Counted from the stretch's first letter, positions 26,927 through 35,847 are shown. The stretch is 64,000 bases of DNA from Umezawaea tangerina (GCF_003002815.1 NZ_PVTF01000005.1:607733-671732), one strand, 5' to 3'. Notes: generated from the letters alone by a model not told the origin. A program made the numbers and translations.

Positions 26927-28043
26927 GGGGCCACGCCAGCCGCACGGTCGTGCCGTCGCCGGGCCGTGAGGTCACGGTGGCGCTGCCGCCGACGGCCGCC
27001 ATCCGCTCGACCACCGACCCGCGGATTCCCCGGCGGTGCCCCGGCACGTCACCGGGCTCGAACCCGTGCCCGGTGTCGACCACCGTCACCACCACGCCCT
27101 CCCCGTCGGCCGCGACCCGCAGGCCCGCCTCGCGCACGCCCGCGTGCCGGGCGACGTTGGCCATCGCCTCCTGCACGGCGCGCACCAGCGCGAGGGTGAC
27201 CGGCACGGGCAGCAGCGGCACGCGCTCCCAGTGGGCGTCGACCGCCAGCGGGCTCCGCTCGGCCACCGCGCGCAGCGACGACTCGACGTCCACCAGCCGG
27301 TCGTCCAGGCCCGGCGCGTCGCGGAGCACGTCCAGGTCGCGGCGGGCGTGCTCGGCGACCTCGGCCGGGTCCGCGGTGCGGCCGCGCAGGGCGACCATGA
27401 GGAACGTCGCCGACGCCGTGTCGTGCAGCAGCGCCAGGTACTCGCGTTCCCGCCGCCGCCGTTCCCGCGCCAGCACCTCCGCGCGCTCCAACGCCGCCTG
27501 GCGCGCGCGCAGCTCGTCCACGCCGCGGGTGGAGCGCAGCAGCAGGTGGAACGCCAGCCGGGCGAGCAGGCACTCCACCAGCACCCGCAGCACCGTGAAC
27601 GGCGCTCCCCCGGACAGCACGAACACCGCCAGCAGCCCGGCGGTGACCGGCACCGTCCAGGTCGGCGGCCACTCCCACTGCACCGTGATCGCGGTGATCG
27701 TCAGGACGTTGAGCGCCCACAGGTTCGGCCCCGCCGCCGGCACCGTCCACGCCTGCGTCGCGCACACCACCCCCGCCCGCAGCACCGCCAACGCGAACGT
27801 GACCCGCGCACCCCGCCCGGTCGCGCTGGTGACCACGTCCGCCACCGCACCGACCAGCACCAGCCCGACCAGCGCGAGACCGACGGGGAGGGCGTCGTCG
27901 GGCACCGACAGGAGCCCGAACGCACTGATCAAGGCCAACCCGATCCCCCGCACGGGACCCGCGAACCGGCTGATCGCCACCAGGAACCCGGCCTCGACGT
28001 CACCGGGTGCCGGGTTGGCGTCCTCGGGCGACAGGGGCGGCAC
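26919..28043 (-). CDS. NarL-type sensor histidine kinase
   Basis: A 374-aa membrane kinase with about five N-terminal helices. A dimerisation helix carries LLHDTASATFLMV (His is the likely phosphorylation site). The HATPase domain has EAMANVARHA, VDTGHGFE and GIRGSVVERM. It is the first gene of a kinase-pseudokinase-regulator operon. The signal is unknown; no extracellular sensor domain is present, so a membrane or intramembrane cue is likely. Confidence 0.9.
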   Translation of the reverse strand: MPPLSPEDANPAPGDVEAGFLVAISRFAGPVRGIGLALISAFGLLSVPDDALPVGLALVGLVLVGAVADVVTSATGRGARVTFALAVLRAGVVCATQAWTVPAAGPNLWALNVLTITAITVQWEWPPTWTVPVTAGLLAVFVLSGGAPFTVLRVLVECLLARLAFHLLLRSTRGVDELRARQAALERAEVLARERRRREREYLALLHDTASATFLMVALRGRTADPAEVAEHARRDLDVLRDAPGLDDRLVDVESSLRAVAERSPLAVDAHWERVPLLPVPVTLALVRAVQEAMANVARHAGVREAGLRVAADGEGVVVTVVDTGHGFEPGDVPGHRRGIRGSVVERMAAVGGSATVTSRPGDGTTVRLAWPRG

Positions 28044-28095
28044 CGCACACCCCCTGACGTCGTCGTTCCGGCTCCGGCGAGTATCCCGCGCCGCC

Positions 28096-28135
28096 CCACC
28101 CGGTGCCGGGCGGGGTTAGGCCGAGTGGCGGATGA
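28096..28135. repeat. 40-bp direct repeat, copy 1
   Basis: Identical to 28424-28463. This copy carries the last codons of the neighbouring LacI gene (IRHSA and stop, read on the minus strand) without the rest of the gene. It looks like a duplicated tail. Confidence 0.85.
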
Positions 28136-28169
28136 GGCCAGGCGGTCGGGTATCGCCGACCGACTCCGC

Positions 28170-28319
28170 GTGATCGACCGCACCGCGCTCGCCGACTCGC
28201 TCGCCGACTCGCTCGCCAACGACGGCATCGACCGGTACGACATGGGCATCAAGGAACCGGGGAACCCGGTGACGCTGAACCCGCAGCACGTGGTTCGCGT
28301 GATCGACGGGATGTACTGA
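28170..28319 (+). CDS. Possible 49-aa ORF between direct repeats
   Basis: A GTG-started frame of 49 residues beginning VIDRTALADSLADSLAND and ending VVRVIDGMY. The 12-bp unit encoding SLAD is tandemly repeated. I recognise no family. It might be a real small protein or a remnant of a larger one, because the frame is open further upstream. No clear ribosome-binding site. It sits wholly between the two 40-bp repeats. Confidence 0.3.
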   Translation: MIDRTALADSLADSLANDGIDRYDMGIKEPGNPVTLNPQHVVRVIDGMY

Positions 28320-28423
28320 CGACCGCACCGCGAATTCCGGCCGCGCGGCTCGCTCCGCGCCGTTGACGCCACCCCGACCAGCGAGTCGCCACCGGAATCC
28401 CGAGCCTGCCGCCGACGGCCGCT

Positions 28424-28463
28424 CCACCCGGTGCCGGGCGGGGTTAGGCCGAGTGGCGGATGA
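28424..28463. repeat. 40-bp direct repeat, copy 2 (contains the 3 prime end of the LacI gene)
   Basis: The authentic copy: its second half encodes the C-terminal residues of the LacI regulator that ends at 28444. It is offset 328 bp from copy 1. Confidence 0.85.
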
Positions 28464-29472
28464 CGAGGGTGGGTTCGAAGACGACGGAGGTGACGCGGCC
28501 GTCGTGGCGGCCGATGCGGTCGAGCAGCAGGCGGGACATCTCGGCGGCCATGTCCTCCACCGGTTGGCGGACGGTGGTGAGGGCGGGGCGGCTGGCGGTG
28601 GCGGCGCTGCTGTCGTCGAAGCCGATGACGGCCACGTCGTCGGGGACGCGGCGGCCGTGGTCGCGCAGGACGTGCAGCGCCCCGGCGGCCATGAGGTCGT
28701 TGGCGGCGAAGACGCCGTCGAGGTCGGGGTGTTCGGCGAGCAGGTGTTCCATGGCCTTCTCGCCGCTGTCCTGGGTGAAGTTGCCCTCCACGTACGGGGC
28801 GGCGGGGTGGCCGTGGTCGGCCCAGGCGTCCTGGAACCCGGCCAGGCGCTCCTGGCTGGCGGGCACGTCGAGCGGGCCGGAGATGGTGGTGACGCGGCGG
28901 CAGCCGCGGCCGACGAGGTGGTCGACGGCGAGCCGGGCGCCGTCGCGGTGGGCGAGGTCGACGTAGCTGATCGACAGCGGCTTGGTGGGCCTGGCGAACA
29001 GGACGGCGGGGACGCCCGCGGCGACCAGCATCGCGGGCAGCGGGTCCTGGGAGTGGATGGCGACGACCACGGCGCCGTCGGCGTTGCCCTGGCGCAGGTG
29101 GTCGACGACGTGGGCGCGGGACTCGTGGGTGTCGGCGAACATCAGCAGCGGGTAGACGCCCAGCGGTCTGAGCGCGTTGATGAGCCCGCTGGTGACCCGG
29201 CCGAAGAACGGGTCCACCAGGATGTCGCCGCCGAAGTCGCCCGCGCCGGAGACGACCAGCGCGATCGTGCCGGTGCGCCGGGTGACCAGCGAGCGGGCCG
29301 CGGTGTTGGGCGTGTAGCCGGTCTTCGCGATGGCGCGGCGCACCGTCTCCTGGATGGCCGGGTCGACGTTGCGGGTCGTGTTGATCACGCGCGACACCGT
29401 CGCGCGGGACACCCCCGCCACCCGTGCCACGTCCTCCAACGTGGGAGGACGTGCCTGGGACGCTGCGCTCAT
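28444..29472 (-). CDS. LacI-family repressor of the GH3 gene
   Basis: A 342-aa repressor with an HTH at residues 11-35 (TLEDVARVAGVSRATVSRVIN), hinge AARSLVTRR and a periplasmic-binding-like sugar domain (VFAANDLMAAGALHVL, VAVIGFDDSSAA). I start at ATG 29472, directly before the conserved head; the upstream sequence TATAAAG is promoter-like and no Shine-Dalgarno is seen, so the message may be leaderless. Two copies of TGGAGAGCGCTCTCCA lie in its own promoter and a third before the divergent GH3 gene. Autoregulation and repression of the hydrolase follow by inference. Confidence 0.92.
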   Translation of the reverse strand: MSAASQARPPTLEDVARVAGVSRATVSRVINTTRNVDPAIQETVRRAIAKTGYTPNTAARSLVTRRTGTIALVVSGAGDFGGDILVDPFFGRVTSGLINALRPLGVYPLLMFADTHESRAHVVDHLRQGNADGAVVVAIHSQDPLPAMLVAAGVPAVLFARPTKPLSISYVDLAHRDGARLAVDHLVGRGCRRVTTISGPLDVPASQERLAGFQDAWADHGHPAAPYVEGNFTQDSGEKAMEHLLAEHPDLDGVFAANDLMAAGALHVLRDHGRRVPDDVAVIGFDDSSAATASRPALTTVRQPVEDMAAEMSRLLLDRIGRHDGRVTSVVFEPTLVIRHSA

Positions 29473-29490
29473 GGAGGCTTTATAGCACGT

Positions 29491-29506
29491 AGGAGAGCGC
29501 TCTCCA
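29491..29506. promoter_or_regulatory. LacI operator O1 (GGAGAGCGCTCTCC)
   Basis: A perfect 14-bp palindrome at 29492-29505, 20 nt upstream of the repressor start codon. The central GCGC is typical of LacI-family sites and resembles CebR boxes. Confidence 0.85.
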
Positions 29507-29531
29507 GACCGTGTTCCCACCTTCGGCCGCA

Positions 29532-29547
29532 TGGAGAGCGCTCTCCA
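29532..29547. promoter_or_regulatory. LacI operator O2 (TGGAGAGCGCTCTCCA)
   Basis: A perfect 16-bp palindrome, centre 41 bp from O1 (about four helical turns) and in the same divergent region. Confidence 0.88.
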
Positions 29548-29675
29548 CAATGGGAAAAACTCGTCCGACCCTAAAACGGGGTCAACGCTGCGGAGTTGTC
29601 CGGATTCCCTGCGTGAAGTCCAGGTAGCGGACCCCTATTGACACGCGCGGGACCCGGAGGCGAGTGTAGGAGCCA

Positions 29676-29693
29676 TTGGAGAGCGCTCTCCAA
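29676..29693. promoter_or_regulatory. LacI operator O3 before the GH3 gene
   Basis: A perfect 18-bp palindrome with core TGGAGAGCGCTCTCCA extended by T/A on each side. It is 23 nt upstream of the GH3 start codon, placed to block transcription. Confidence 0.88.
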
Positions 29694-29716
29694 CCAAGAC
29701 CAGGAGTGATCGCCAC

Positions 29717-32140
29717 ATGACGACCACGTACAGCGCCGGTGCGAGCACCGACCTCGAGGACCTGCTCGACCGGCTGACCCTGGAGCAGAAGATCCGCCTG
29801 CTGTCGGGCGGCGGCACGTTCCGCGCCCAGGCCGAGCCCGCCATCGGGCTGCGGGCGATCGTGTTCTCCGACGGCCCGGTCGGCGTGCGCGGCGAGCGGT
29901 GGGACGAGCGGGACACCGCGCTGACCCTGCCCTCGCCCACCGCGATGGCCGCGACCTGGGACCCCGAGCTGGTCACGGGCCTGGGCAGGCTGCTGGCCGC
30001 CGAGGCGCGGCGCAAGGGCGTCGACGTGCTGCTGGCGCCGAACCTGAACCTGCACCGCTCCCCCTTGGGCGGCCGCCACTTCGAGTGCTTCTCCGAGGAC
30101 CCGCTGCTGACCGCCCGGATCGGCGCCGCCTACATCACCGGCGTGCAGTCCGGTGGTGTCGCGGCGACCGCGAAGCACTACGTGGCCAACGAGTCGGAGA
30201 CCGAACGGCTCACCCTGGACGCCCGGATCGACGAGCGGACCCTGCACGAGGTGTACCTGCTGCCGTTCGAGGAGGCCGTCCGCGCGGGCGCCTGGGTCGT
30301 GATGTCGGCCTACAACGGCGTGAACGGCGCGTCGATGTCCGACAGCCCGCTGCTGGCCGAACCGCTGCGCGGCACGTGGGGCTTCGACGGCCTGGTCGTC
30401 TCGGACTGGGGCGCGGTGCGCACCGTCGAGTCGCCGGTGGACCTGGCCATGCCCGGCCCGCACGAGCTGCGCGGCGAGCCGCTGCTGGCCGCCGTGCGCC
30501 GCGGTGACGTCCCCGAGTCGGCGGTCGACGAGAAGGTGCGCCGGATCCTGCTGCTGGCCCGGCGGGTCGGGGCGCTGGAGCCGACCACGTCCGTGCCGCC
30601 GCCGCGGATCACCCCCGACGAGTCGCGCGGACGGCTGCGCCGCGCCGTGGCGGCGGGCTCGGTGCTGTTGCGCAACAGCGGTTCCCTGCTCCCCCTGGAC
30701 CCGGCGGCGCTGACCCGCGTCGCGGTGCTCGGCCCGAACGCGGTCGACGCGCGGGTGCAGGGCGGCGGCAGCGCGGGCGTGTTCCCGGCGGCCGTGGTCT
30801 CCCCCGTCGACGGCATCCGCTCCGCGCTGGCGGGCAGGGCCGAGGTCGTGCACCGCGCGGGCGCGTTCCTGCACACCCGGCCGACCCCGTTGAGCCCGGC
30901 CGACTCCCGCAACCCGGTCACCGGCGAGCCCGGTGTGCTGGTGCGCTACCTCGGCCCGGACGACGAGGTGCTGCACGTCGAGCACCGGCTCAGCGGCCGC
31001 GTCCTGGAGCCGTCGGTCGAGCTGACCGCCACCACCGTCGAGGTCAGCGCGCTGATGCGCCCGTCCACGACCGGCGACTGGCGGTTCGCGGTGGTCGGGC
31101 TCGGCGCGGTGAGCCTGGAGGTCGACGGCCACCGGCTGGTGGACGAGCACGTGGTGCCCGAGTCCGACGACCCCACCTACGTGCACGTCGCCCCGTCGTT
31201 CCGCGAGGTCAGCTGGCCGGTCGAGGCGGGCGTCGACGTCCTGCTGCGCGCCCGCAGGCGGATGGAGCCCGACGAGGGCCTCGCCGTCGCGCTGGCCGCC
31301 GACCCGCCGCGCGTCGACGAGAACGCCGAGCTCGCCGCGGCCGTGGACCTGGCCCGCGGGGCCGACGTCGCGGTCGTCGTGGTCGGCACCACCGACGAGA
31401 TCGAGAGCGAGGGCTTCGACCGCGGCTCGCTGGAGCTGCCCGGCAGGCAGGACGAGCTCGTCCGGGCCGTCGCCGCGGTGAACCCGCGCACCGTCGTGGT
31501 CGTCAACGCCGGTGGCCCGGTGGAGCTGCCGTGGCGCGAGGACGTCGCCGCGGTGCTGGTGACCTGGTTCCCCGGCCAGGAGGCGGGCGACGGGCTGGCC
31601 GACGTGCTGTTCGGCCTGGCCGAGCCCGGCGGGCGGCTGCCGACCACGTGGGCGGCCCGCACCCCGGACGCGCCGGTGCTGGAGACGAAGCCGATCGGCG
31701 GCGTGCTGGAGTACACCGAGGGCTCGCACATCGGCTACCGCGCGTGGGCGGGCTCCCCCGTCGCGCCCGCGTACTGGTTCGGCCACGGCCTCGGCTACAC
31801 GACCTGGTCGTACGAGGGCTTCTCCGCCCGCGACAACGTCGCCGTGGAGCAGGGCTTCGACGTCCGGGTCCGGGTCCGCAACACCGGTTCCCGCCCCGGC
31901 CGCGACGTCGTGCAGGTCTACCAGGCCACCGGCCAGGACCGCCGCCTGGTCGGCTACGCCCCCGTCCACGCCGCGCCCGACGAGGCGGTGTGGGTGAAGG
32001 TGCCGATCGAACCGCGCGCGCTGCGCCGGTGGTCGCCGGCGGAAAGCCGCTGGGTGCCGGAGACCGGCGCCATCACCCTGATGGCGGGCCCGTCCTCGGG
32101 TGAGCTGCCGCTGGTCGCGCGGCTGAACACGTCGGCCTAG
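29717..32140 (+). CDS. GH3 beta-glycosidase with PA14-type insert
   Basis: An 807-aa cytoplasmic glycoside hydrolase family 3 enzyme with no signal peptide. The TIM-barrel domain holds the substrate loops GGRHFECFSEDP and KHYVANESETER and the nucleophile Asp230 in VVSDWGA. The (alpha/beta)6 domain contains VLLRNSGSLLPLD and the GTTDEIESEGFDR loop. A PA14-like insertion sits around residues 400-520, and a fibronectin-like domain ends the protein (NTGSRPGRDVVQVY). It would split imported beta-linked oligosaccharides (glucosides, xylosides or similar). It is controlled by the divergent LacI repressor. Confidence 0.92.
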   Translation: MTTTYSAGASTDLEDLLDRLTLEQKIRLLSGGGTFRAQAEPAIGLRAIVFSDGPVGVRGERWDERDTALTLPSPTAMAATWDPELVTGLGRLLAAEARRKGVDVLLAPNLNLHRSPLGGRHFECFSEDPLLTARIGAAYITGVQSGGVAATAKHYVANESETERLTLDARIDERTLHEVYLLPFEEAVRAGAWVVMSAYNGVNGASMSDSPLLAEPLRGTWGFDGLVVSDWGAVRTVESPVDLAMPGPHELRGEPLLAAVRRGDVPESAVDEKVRRILLLARRVGALEPTTSVPPPRITPDESRGRLRRAVAAGSVLLRNSGSLLPLDPAALTRVAVLGPNAVDARVQGGGSAGVFPAAVVSPVDGIRSALAGRAEVVHRAGAFLHTRPTPLSPADSRNPVTGEPGVLVRYLGPDDEVLHVEHRLSGRVLEPSVELTATTVEVSALMRPSTTGDWRFAVVGLGAVSLEVDGHRLVDEHVVPESDDPTYVHVAPSFREVSWPVEAGVDVLLRARRRMEPDEGLAVALAADPPRVDENAELAAAVDLARGADVAVVVVGTTDEIESEGFDRGSLELPGRQDELVRAVAAVNPRTVVVVNAGGPVELPWREDVAAVLVTWFPGQEAGDGLADVLFGLAEPGGRLPTTWAARTPDAPVLETKPIGGVLEYTEGSHIGYRAWAGSPVAPAYWFGHGLGYTTWSYEGFSARDNVAVEQGFDVRVRVRNTGSRPGRDVVQVYQATGQDRRLVGYAPVHAAPDEAVWVKVPIEPRALRRWSPAESRWVPETGAITLMAGPSSGELPLVARLNTSA

Positions 32141-32224
32141 CCGGTGCCGTCCGAGCGGTTCGCCCGCCTTGCCCTGTTTCGGCGGCCGCCGACGTCCAAC
32201 GACTAGTACGATAGCGCTGGTCAG

Positions 32225-32240
32225 GATCGTTTTAACGATC
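32225..32240. promoter_or_regulatory. Operator-like inverted repeat before second LacI gene
   Basis: Arms GATCGTT and AACGATC around TT, 25 nt upstream of the LacI start. A related repeat precedes the downstream secreted glycosidase. Confidence 0.65.
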
Positions 32241-32265
32241 AAGCCGCAGCGCTGGGAGTGTGACG

Positions 32266-33321
32266 ATGGCGGAAGCGCCTGCCGGGTCCGCCGCGAGACG
32301 GCGGGGGTCCGGCGCGGTGACGATCGCCGACGTCGCCGCGGCGGCGGCCGTCTCCAAGCAGACGGTCTCCAACGTGATGAACTACCCGGAGAAGGTGCGC
32401 GCGGAGACGCGGGAACGCGTGCGGCGGGCCGTCGCGGAGCTGGGGTTCCAGCCCAACCGGATGGCGCGGGCGCTGCGGTCCAGCACGGCCGGGATGATCG
32501 CGTGCCGCATCGAGCCGGTCTCCTCGCGGTCGCTCGCCCCGTTCCACGACCGGTTCCTGCACGCGCTGGCCGAGGCCGGGCAGGCCGTGGGCAGGCACCT
32601 GATGCTGTTCGCGGTGGACGACGCCGAGAGCGAGGCGGCCACCTGCGTGCGGCTCGTGCGCACCGGCGCGGTCGAGGGCGTGGTGCTGTACAACGTGGTC
32701 CCCGGTGACCTGAGGCCGCCGGTGCTGCTCGAGGCCGGGGTGCCGTTCGTGTGCTTCGGGCGGGTTCCCGGACTCGACGACGCGGGCGCGTGGGTGGACG
32801 TGGACAACGCGGCGGGCGTCGCCGCCGTCGTCGACCACCTGGCCGAGGCCGGGCACCGGCGGATCGGCTTCCTGGGCTTCCCGGACGGGCACCGGGTCGG
32901 CGACGACCGCGCCGACGGCTGGGTGGCGGCGATGGACCGGCACGGGCTGCTGGCGGGCAGCCACCGCTTCGACACGCGCGGCGAGGACACCTGGACCAGC
33001 GGCGCGAAGATGGCGCGCGGGCTGCTCGACCGCGCGGGTGCGCCGACCGCGCTGGTGGCGGTCTCCGACACGCTGGCGGCGGGCGCGTTGCAGGCCATCC
33101 GCGACCTCGGGCTGGCACCGGGGCACGACGTGGCACTGGTGGGCTACGACGACACGCCCTCGGCGGAGGTCCTGGACCTGTCCAGCGTCCGCCAGCCGTT
33201 GGCCGAGGTCGGCCGCCGGATCGTGGAGGTGCTGTGCCCGACCGGCGGGGCGACGGTCCCGGCGCCGTCGCTGCTGCGGCCGGAACTGGTCGTGCGCGGC
33301 TCCTCCCGACGCCGGGCCTGA
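32266..33321 (+). CDS. LacI-family repressor (second module)
   Basis: A 351-aa regulator with HTH TIADVAAAAAVSKQTVSNVMN, hinge ARALRS and an effector domain ending VALVGYDDTPSAEVLDLSSVRQPL. The recognition helix (SKQTVSN) differs from the other two repressors in the window, in keeping with its different operator. Start ATG 32266 has GGGAG seven bases upstream; GTG 32260 is an alternative. It most likely controls itself and the secreted glycosidase at 33527. Confidence 0.9.
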   Translation: MAEAPAGSAARRRGSGAVTIADVAAAAAVSKQTVSNVMNYPEKVRAETRERVRRAVAELGFQPNRMARALRSSTAGMIACRIEPVSSRSLAPFHDRFLHALAEAGQAVGRHLMLFAVDDAESEAATCVRLVRTGAVEGVVLYNVVPGDLRPPVLLEAGVPFVCFGRVPGLDDAGAWVDVDNAAGVAAVVDHLAEAGHRRIGFLGFPDGHRVGDDRADGWVAAMDRHGLLAGSHRFDTRGEDTWTSGAKMARGLLDRAGAPTALVAVSDTLAAGALQAIRDLGLAPGHDVALVGYDDTPSAEVLDLSSVRQPLAEVGRRIVEVLCPTGGATVPAPSLLRPELVVRGSSRRRA

Positions 33322-33363
33322 TCCCGCGACGGCTCCACCGCCGCGCCGGGGCGCTATCGCGAT

Positions 33364-33470
33364 TGGATCGATCCACCGCACGCCCTGACCTCACGCGGGG
33401 GCATGGGAATCTTCCTTCGTTGACAGCACAAGTGGGCTGTGGTTGTGTGCGTCACATCGATTTTATCGAT
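33364..33470. promoter_or_regulatory. Two operator-like palindromes before the secreted glycosidase
   Basis: TGGATCGATCCA is a perfect 12-bp palindrome at 33364-33375. ATCGATTTTATCGAT at 33456-33470 has 6-bp arms around TTT and resembles the repeat before the adjacent LacI gene. Both lie upstream of the glycosidase start. Confidence 0.65.
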
Positions 33471-33526
33471 CACATTGCGTCCTTCGGACCCTGTCGCGCG
33501 AGGGCGTGGTCGGAGGGATGGCCCAC

Positions 33527-35788
33527 ATGAAGAGGCACAGTCGAAAGCGCCGCGGCTGGTCGGCCGCGGTCCTCGCCGCGGCCCTGGTCGTGACCGGCGG
33601 CACCCAGGTCTGGCACTCCGCGCCGGCGCGGGCGTCCGTCACGCAGCACGACAGCGCCTCGATCGGCTGGGAGGGCGACTACTACGGCGTCCTGACCCAC
33701 AAGGACGGCAGCTTCGACGTCCACTCGGGGCCCGACACGACGGTCCGGTTCGGGATCTACAACAACCCCGCGCGGCTCCAGTGGTTCAACACCGGCGGCT
33801 ACTACCCCGCCCTGACCACGCAGTTCGAGCGGGACAACAGCACCGTCACCATCACCAACTTCGGGGACAAGGTGACGATCGGCGGTCGGGACTTCGTCGC
33901 CGTGTACTCGCGGGTCGCCGTGGTCAACCACGACTCGGTCGCGCACGTCCTGGACCCGGCGCCGACCGGCGGGACGCTCGCGCTCAACCACCCGTCGACC
34001 ACCGTCCCGGCCGGGCGCACCACCACCTTCGACTACGTGATCGCGGCCGACAGGTTCGGTCAGGGCTACGCCTGGCCCACCGGCGACGAGCTCGTCGCCG
34101 CGGGCGGCTACGACACCCACTACGCGCACATGACGTCGTACTGGGACGGCAAGCTGGCCCAGATCGCCCAGGTCCGGGTGCCCGACCCGCAGCTGGGCAA
34201 CGCCTACCGGGCGGGCTACATCACCACGAACCTCGTCAAGGACGGCAACCGGTTCAACGTCGGCGAGAACGGCTACGACGCCATCTTCAACCACGACCTG
34301 GTCGGCATCCTGGTCCAGCTGCTGGAGGCCGGCGACCTCAACCGCGCCAAGGACTACCTGCCGACGCTGATCGCCAAGGACGACCCCGGTGACATCACCA
34401 GGATGTACCCGGACGGGACGTGGAAGTACAGCTGGCCGTGGGCGGTGTACCTGCGCAAGACCGGCGACGCCGCCTTCGTCCGGAGCAACTTCGCCACGAT
34501 CAGGCAGACCGCGCACGCCATCGAGTCCGACGCCACCGGTCCCGGCGGCATCATGAAGGCCACCAACGCCGTGGACACCACCGGCTACTGGACCGTGGAC
34601 AACCAGTCGGCTCTGCTGGGCCTGCTCACCTACCGGTACATCGCCACCACCCTGGGCGAGTCCGCCGAGGCGTCCTGGGCCGACCGGGTCTACAACACCC
34701 TGCTGGGCGCGGTCAACGCCAGGCTCGACAACACCATCTCCACCAACCGGCTCTCCTACCTGCCGTGCGCCATGGACGTCCCCAACAGCGGTGCGAACGT
34801 GTGCGGCCAGACCAACAACGGCAACTGGGCCTCGATGTTCCTGTTCGGCCGCTGGGCCTGGGACGGCCAGCTGTGGGGCAGCACCCCCGCCGGTCCGATG
34901 AGCACCCTGGTCGACGCCACCTACGACAACGGCTTCAGCCACCTGTCGAACCTGCCCAAGCACACCTTCGGCGGCTACCCCGGCGTGAGCAGCGCCTACA
35001 ACGCGGGCTACGGCTCGGCGGGCCTGGCCTCGTCCCGCTACCGCTCCGAGGGCATCTACGCCTACCAGTACCTCGTGCAGAACGCCCAGAGCGCCCCCTT
35101 CTCCTGGTGGGAGGGGATCCAGTCCGTCGGGACGGGCAACTGGTCCCCCGGCACCCACAGCACCGCGGGCAGCGGCTCCAGCCCGCACATGTGGGGCCAG
35201 GCCAACGCCTCCAAGGTGCTGCTGGACTCGCTGGTCGCCGAGAAGCTCGACGGCTCGGTGGTCGTCGGCCGCGGACTGCCCAACCAGTGGCTCCGCGACG
35301 GCGCGACCACCAGCGTCGGCAACTACCCCATCGCGGGCGGCAGGCGCATGGGTGCGGCGATCACCGCCTCCGGCGCGACCGTCGGCCTCACCCTGACCGG
35401 GGCCGCGCCCGCGGGTGGTGTGCGGTTCGAGGTACCGGCGTTCGTCGGGAACATCGCCGGGGCCAGCGCGGGGACCGTCGACAGCGCCAGGGGTGTCGTC
35501 ACCCTGCCGCCGGGGACCGGCTCGGTCACCGTGACGCTGGCCCGGCCGGCGGTGTTCGCCGAGAAGGGCGGGCTCGACCTGCAGGGGTACTGCACGTCGA
35601 TCGGCGCGGTGAACGGCGCGGTGCTGGCGGGGACGACCGCGAACGACTGGCGCTGCGTCACCGGCACCGGCGCCCAGGTGGGCATGGACCTCGACGACGC
35701 CTGCCAGCGCCAGAACCCGCACGAGCAGGCCGTGTTCTCCCGGAGCCTCGCCGTGTCCGACCCCTACAGCTGGAAGTGCCTGGCCTGA
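33527..35788 (+). CDS. Secreted glycosidase-like (alpha/alpha)6 protein with C-terminal Cys module
   Basis: A 753-aa exported protein. The signal peptide MKRHSRKRRGWSAAVLAAALVV is cut near PARA; start ATG 33527 sits 9 nt after GGAGGG. Residues 40-190 look beta-rich. The central 200-600 region has helical-barrel features of six-hairpin glycosidases (YPDGTWKYSWPWAVYLRKTGD, DTTGYWTVDNQSALLGLL). The last 70 residues are a small module with conserved Cys/Trp (GYCTSIG, DWRCVTG, DACQRQ, YSWKC) seen at the ends of other actinomycete secreted enzymes. CAZy family not assigned. Paired with the upstream LacI repressor. Confidence 0.82.
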   Translation: MKRHSRKRRGWSAAVLAAALVVTGGTQVWHSAPARASVTQHDSASIGWEGDYYGVLTHKDGSFDVHSGPDTTVRFGIYNNPARLQWFNTGGYYPALTTQFERDNSTVTITNFGDKVTIGGRDFVAVYSRVAVVNHDSVAHVLDPAPTGGTLALNHPSTTVPAGRTTTFDYVIAADRFGQGYAWPTGDELVAAGGYDTHYAHMTSYWDGKLAQIAQVRVPDPQLGNAYRAGYITTNLVKDGNRFNVGENGYDAIFNHDLVGILVQLLEAGDLNRAKDYLPTLIAKDDPGDITRMYPDGTWKYSWPWAVYLRKTGDAAFVRSNFATIRQTAHAIESDATGPGGIMKATNAVDTTGYWTVDNQSALLGLLTYRYIATTLGESAEASWADRVYNTLLGAVNARLDNTISTNRLSYLPCAMDVPNSGANVCGQTNNGNWASMFLFGRWAWDGQLWGSTPAGPMSTLVDATYDNGFSHLSNLPKHTFGGYPGVSSAYNAGYGSAGLASSRYRSEGIYAYQYLVQNAQSAPFSWWEGIQSVGTGNWSPGTHSTAGSGSSPHMWGQANASKVLLDSLVAEKLDGSVVVGRGLPNQWLRDGATTSVGNYPIAGGRRMGAAITASGATVGLTLTGAAPAGGVRFEVPAFVGNIAGASAGTVDSARGVVTLPPGTGSVTVTLARPAVFAEKGGLDLQGYCTSIGAVNGAVLAGTTANDWRCVTGTGAQVGMDLDDACQRQNPHEQAVFSRSLAVSDPYSWKCLA

Positions 35789-35847
35789 GCGCAGTACCAC
35801 GGTGGACGGCGGGACACGGCGGACCACAGTGGACGGTTAACACGAAA

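Noticed and set aside
28189..28230. Tandem repeat as a possible CRISPR
   Set aside because: Only a few copies of a 12-bp unit encoding SLAD; no spacers and no cas genes.
29582..33394. 1270-codon minus-strand open frame
   Set aside because: Shadow of the GH3 and LacI genes. The Arg/Pro/Ala-rich translation has no recognisable fold.
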